From positions 61,429 through 125,428 of the forward strand of contig NZ_BCTC01000006.1 of NCBI RefSeq assembly GCF_001571085.1: a DNA stretch of 64,000 nucleotides. Direction: 5' to 3'. Position 1 is the stretch's first letter; each line of letters opens with the position of its first letter. This stretch comes from Azohydromonas lata NBRC 102462 (GTDB lineage Bacteria > Pseudomonadota > Gammaproteobacteria > Burkholderiales > Burkholderiaceae_C). Of this stretch, positions 62,101 to 64,000 are shown piece after piece. A program made the position numbers and the translations under genes. The notes under the pieces were generated by a model, which worked only from the letters and a program-made list of their open reading frames with translations, was not told the origin of the DNA and did not search any database.

Positions 62101-62472
62101 AAGGACCTGGAGGAGCAGGGGCGCACCATGATGGAGGCGGTGGTGGAGGCCTGCCACCGGCGGTTGCGGCCCATCCTGATGACGTCCATCGCCTTCTGCG
62201 CCGGGGTGATCCCGCTCATCCTGGGCAGCGGCGCGGGCAGCGAGATGCGCCGCGCCATGGGCATCGCGGTGTTCTCCGGCATGGTGGGGGTGACGATGTT
62301 CGGCATCTTCTTCACGCCGGTGTTCTACGCGCTGCTGCGCAAGAGCACGGAAAAGCGGCGCGCGCACGCGGCCGAGCTGCGCGCGGAGATCGACCGCTGC
62401 GCCCATCCCTTCCACCCGGGTGTGGACGACGCGACGCCGCCGTCCAACCCCGCCGGCGGAGCACATCAATGA
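59170..62472 (+). CDS. RND multidrug efflux permease (HAE1 family), system 2
   Basis: A 1100-residue permease starting MDISRYFIDRPRLATVLSLF. The relay Asp pair lies in AIGIVVDDAIVVVENVERNL and the relay Lys in VLVGLACKNAILIVEFAKDL. The C-terminal helix is followed by a 45-residue basic tail. It is a paralogue of the system 1 pump; the two differ in their periplasmic loops (for instance NPRSSIGTPFSTYDINVPQL). It is similar to MexF-type pumps. The stop overlaps the downstream start (ATGA). Confidence 0.95.
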   Translation: MDISRYFIDRPRLATVLSLFIFLVGLLAIFQLPISEYPEVAPPQVVVRAQFPGANPRVISETVATPLEEQISGLEGMLYYESQATADGTMVLTVTFRIGTHPEAAETAVQNRVNRALPRLPEIVRQIGVTTEKQAANLTMVVHMVSPDSSRDSLYLRNYAHQQVRDELLRIPGMGTVILFGSGDYAMRIWVDPQRLAGHGLTANDVVSAVREQNTQVAAGVVGAPPSPRGTDFQLAVNTQGRLASEQEFADIIVRADPATGAVLRVRDVGRVEISANTHSLRSLLNNKEAAAIGIFQAPGSNALAISDNVRATMERLKADFPPGMDYAIVYDPTRFVATSITKVVETLLEAVLLVVLVVVLFLQTWRASVIPLLAVPVSIVGTFAVLLGIGYSINTLTLFGLVLAIGIVVDDAIVVVENVERNLEDGLTPHEATIKAMREVSGPIVAIALVLCAVFIPLTFVPGLSGQFYKQFAATIAISTVISAFNSLTLSPAMAALLLRPHDAPKDALTRGMDRVFGRFFHWFNGFFHRRSESYGRGVRGVLRRKSLALLVYAGLLALTALLFARIPSGFVPAPDKQYLIGIAQLPAASSLERTDAVIRQMSDIALKVPGIVDAVAFPGLSIAGFSNAPNEGIVFFGLADFEKRKSADLSKDAILGRVNGALQEIQGARLFVVPPPAVEGLGNAGGFKLQVQDRSGQGEQALFGAVWGTLGQVYGNPRSSIGTPFSTYDINVPQLFANVDRTKAKQMGVALGDIYDTLQISLGSLYVNDFNRFGKTYQVIVQADGPFRAHAEGITALKTRNAGGEIVPLGALMRVEPTFGPTRVTRYNGFPSADINGSPNPGFSSGQAEAEIEQLLKQLPRGMGYQWTELSYQDRLTRDVALPGTTWRLPTLAAVLLLSVVLVILVLAAQYESWSLPLAIVLIVPMCILAALTGVWLSTFPPFMQIGDLNIFTQVALVVLVGLACKNAILIVEFAKDLEEQGRTMMEAVVEACHRRLRPILMTSIAFCAGVIPLILGSGAGSEMRRAMGIAVFSGMVGVTMFGIFFTPVFYALLRKSTEKRRAHAAELRAEIDRCAHPFHPGVDDATPPSNPAGGAHQ
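60217..60330 (+). repeat. 114-bp stretch near-identical to the system 1 permease gene
   Basis: Partner of 47805-47918; one mismatch in 114 bases. The flanking helix-coding DNA shows many more differences. Confidence 0.75.
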
Positions 62473-63911
62473 GCGCCCTCCCCATGCCCCCGCGCCGACT
62501 GACCGGGGCCGCGGCCTGGGCCGCCGTCCTCGCCGCCGCGCTGGCCGGCTGCGCCTCGGGGCCGCCGCCGCAGCCTGCGCTGCCGACGCTGCCCACGGCC
62601 TTCGCCAACGTGCCCGGCGACGCGCAGCCCGGTGAGCCGGCCGCGGCGTTCTGGCAGGGCTTCCAGGACCCGCAGCTCGACGCGCTGGTGGCCCAGGCGC
62701 TGAGCGCCAACTTCGACCTGCGCCTGGCCGTGGCCCGGCTGCGCGAGGCGCGGGCGCTGGCGCGCCTGGCCGATGCCAACCTGCTGCCGCAGGTCAGCGG
62801 CACGGCCGGCGCGGCGCGGGTGCGCGACTTCAACGGGCCCAACAACGCGCTGGCGACGCAGACCCTCTACGGCGTGGGCCTGGACGTGCGCTGGGAGGCG
62901 GACCTGTTCGGCCGCCTGTCGGCCGAGCGCCGCGCGGCGCAGGCCGAGCTGCTGTCGGTGGAGTCCGATGCGCAGGCGCTGCGCCTGAGCGTCAGCGCCG
63001 AGGTGGCGCGCAACTACTTCGAGCTGCGCGGGCTGCAGGAGCGGCTGCGCGTGTCCACGGCGTCGCTGCAGACGCAGGAGTCGACGCTGCGCCTGGTGCA
63101 GGCGCGCCAGGACGTCGGCCGCGGCACGGGCCTGGACACCGAGCGCGCCCGCGCCCTGGTGCAGCGCACCGCCGCCGGCGTGCCGGCGCTGGAGGCGGCG
63201 CTGCAGCGCACGCGCTACCGGCTGGCGGTGCTGTGCGGCCAGCCGCCCACGGCGCTGGACGAGCCCTTGCAGGCGCAGCGCCCGCTGCCGGGCCTGCGCA
63301 GCGTGGCGCTGGGCGGCATCGGCTCGCCCGAGAGCCTGCTGCGCCGCCGCCCGGACGTGCGCGCGGCCGAGCTGGGCGTGGCCGCCGCGGCGGCCCGCGT
63401 GGGCGTGGCGCGCGCGGCGCTGTTCCCGCGCGTGACCTTGGGCGGCACGCTGGGCCACAACGCCTCGCACCTGGGCGACCTGGGCGACGGCAGCACCTAC
63501 GTCTACAACCTGGGTGCGCAGTTGCTGTGGTCGCTGATCGACTTCGGCCGCCTGCGGGCCCAGATCGCCGCCGCCGATGCGCGCAGCGAGGGCGCGCTGC
63601 GCGCCTACGAGGCCACGGTGCTGGGCGCGCTGGAGGAGACGGAGGGCGCGCTGTCCAGCTACACGCGCAGCCAGCAGCAGGCGCAATTCCTCTTCGACGC
63701 CGCGCGCGCGGCCGAGGCGGCGGCCACCATCGCCCGCGGACGCTTCGAGGCCGGCGTGGTGGACTTCCTGGTCGTCCTCGACGCCCAACGCGAGGAGCTG
63801 GCCGCGCGCGACCAGCTGGCGCAGTCGCAGGCCGCGGCGGCGGTGGCGCTGGTGGCGGTGTTCAAGTCGCTGGCCGGCGGCTGGGAGGCCGGGGAGCCCC
63901 CGCCCCGCTGA
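62469..63911 (+). CDS. NodT-family outer-membrane efflux lipoprotein, system 2
   Basis: A 480-residue TolC-type factor. The lipoprotein signal ends WAAVLAAALAGC. OEP repeats are ALSANFDLRLAVARLREARA and VGVARAALFPRVTLGGTLGH. Its ATG overlaps the permease stop by four bases, giving coupled synthesis. It completes the second RND system. Confidence 0.93.
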   Translation: MSALPMPPRRLTGAAAWAAVLAAALAGCASGPPPQPALPTLPTAFANVPGDAQPGEPAAAFWQGFQDPQLDALVAQALSANFDLRLAVARLREARALARLADANLLPQVSGTAGAARVRDFNGPNNALATQTLYGVGLDVRWEADLFGRLSAERRAAQAELLSVESDAQALRLSVSAEVARNYFELRGLQERLRVSTASLQTQESTLRLVQARQDVGRGTGLDTERARALVQRTAAGVPALEAALQRTRYRLAVLCGQPPTALDEPLQAQRPLPGLRSVALGGIGSPESLLRRRPDVRAAELGVAAAAARVGVARAALFPRVTLGGTLGHNASHLGDLGDGSTYVYNLGAQLLWSLIDFGRLRAQIAAADARSEGALRAYEATVLGALEETEGALSSYTRSQQQAQFLFDAARAAEAAATIARGRFEAGVVDFLVVLDAQREELAARDQLAQSQAAAAVALVAVFKSLAGGWEAGEPPPR

Positions 63912-63949
63912 GAGGCTGATTCGACTTCTCATTCGAAGCTGAAATTGTT

Positions 63950-63968
63950 CCCGTCATGCCCGCGAAGG
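63950..63968. repeat. Possible fragment of an interspersed repeat
   Basis: CCCGTCATGCCCGCGAAGG resembles the left arm of a common CGTCAT...CCCGCG repeat of proteobacterial intergenic regions. The right arm is not seen before the window edge. Confidence 0.35.
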
Positions 63969-64000
63969 TGCACTGCTGTCCGGGGAAAACGTAACAGGGG

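Noticed and set aside
57990..63911. Giant plus-strand frame spanning RND system 2 (over 1900 codons)
   Set aside because: Only its last 480 codons are real (the outer-membrane factor). The rest is out of frame with the adaptor and permease.
1..64000. Insertion sequences, integrase, tRNA or rRNA genes
   Set aside because: No transposase or integrase-like protein was seen, and no tRNA or rRNA pattern was recognised by eye; a dedicated scan would be more sensitive for tRNAs.
63912..64000. Start of an insertion sequence at the right edge
   Set aside because: Only short repeat-like fragments are visible; no terminal inverted repeat or coding start can be shown within 89 bases.

Overview
The window is GC-rich DNA from a betaproteobacterium, most likely Comamonadaceae (Burkholderiales). 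Supporting signs are four Bug-type (tripartite tricarboxylate transporter) binding proteins, a Burkholderiales-style porin, flavoprotein/DUF2783 pairs, a Pnap_2097-type protein and a PEP-CTERM protein. I see no rRNA or tRNA gene, no complete IS element, no phage genes and no CRISPR array.

Aromatic catabolism (1-8.3 kb). A minus-strand operon (MBL-fold protein, flavoprotein hydroxylase, DUF2783 small protein, Bug protein, homogentisate dioxygenase hmgA cut by the left edge) diverges from an IclR regulator. The regulator is followed by a second flavoprotein/DUF2783 pair. The layout fits hydroxylation of a hydroxyphenylacetate-like compound to homogentisate, then ring cleavage.

Signalling, surface and uptake (8.3-20.1 kb). 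Two c-di-GMP enzymes (MHYT-GGDEF-EAL and a membrane GGDEF protein) flank two exported proteins, one of them PEP-CTERM. A LysR-controlled minus-strand operon follows: RraA-like, amidase, two Bug proteins and a dimeric alpha-beta-barrel-like protein.

Accessory stretch (20.1-33.2 kb). It opens with three translationally coupled genes: a TPR-like protein of unknown function, a carrier protein and an adenylation enzyme. Then come GIY-YIG and DUF2239 proteins, a deletion scar joining truncated lysE and lysR genes, and an array of four palindromes at exact 36-bp spacing. A MarR / sulfatase-PMH-like hydrolase / porin / Bug cluster, a class A beta-lactamase and an orphan Ser/Thr kinase with a DUF4384-like domain complete it.

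Nit1C cluster (33.3-43.2 kb). Nine minus-strand genes form the conserved nitrilase cluster: MSMEG_0572, Nit6803-type nitrilase, MSMEG_0568 radical SAM, acetyltransferase, AIR synthase-like, glycosyltransferase, MSMEG_0570, MSMEG_0569 flavoprotein, plus a Pnap_2097 hotdog-type protein. A MocR regulator is divergent from them, with repeated sites in the shared promoter.

Efflux region (43.3-63.9 kb). A LysR/LlpE-like/RND adaptor/RND pump/outer-membrane factor operon resembles BpeEF-OprC and CeoAB-OpcM. Next come a LysR/MFS/dkgB cluster, a NarL-type two-component system and a second complete RND operon. The two RND permeases share a 114-bp stretch with a single mismatch. In several places I read single bases with one-position uncertainty; starts were fixed by reading frame.
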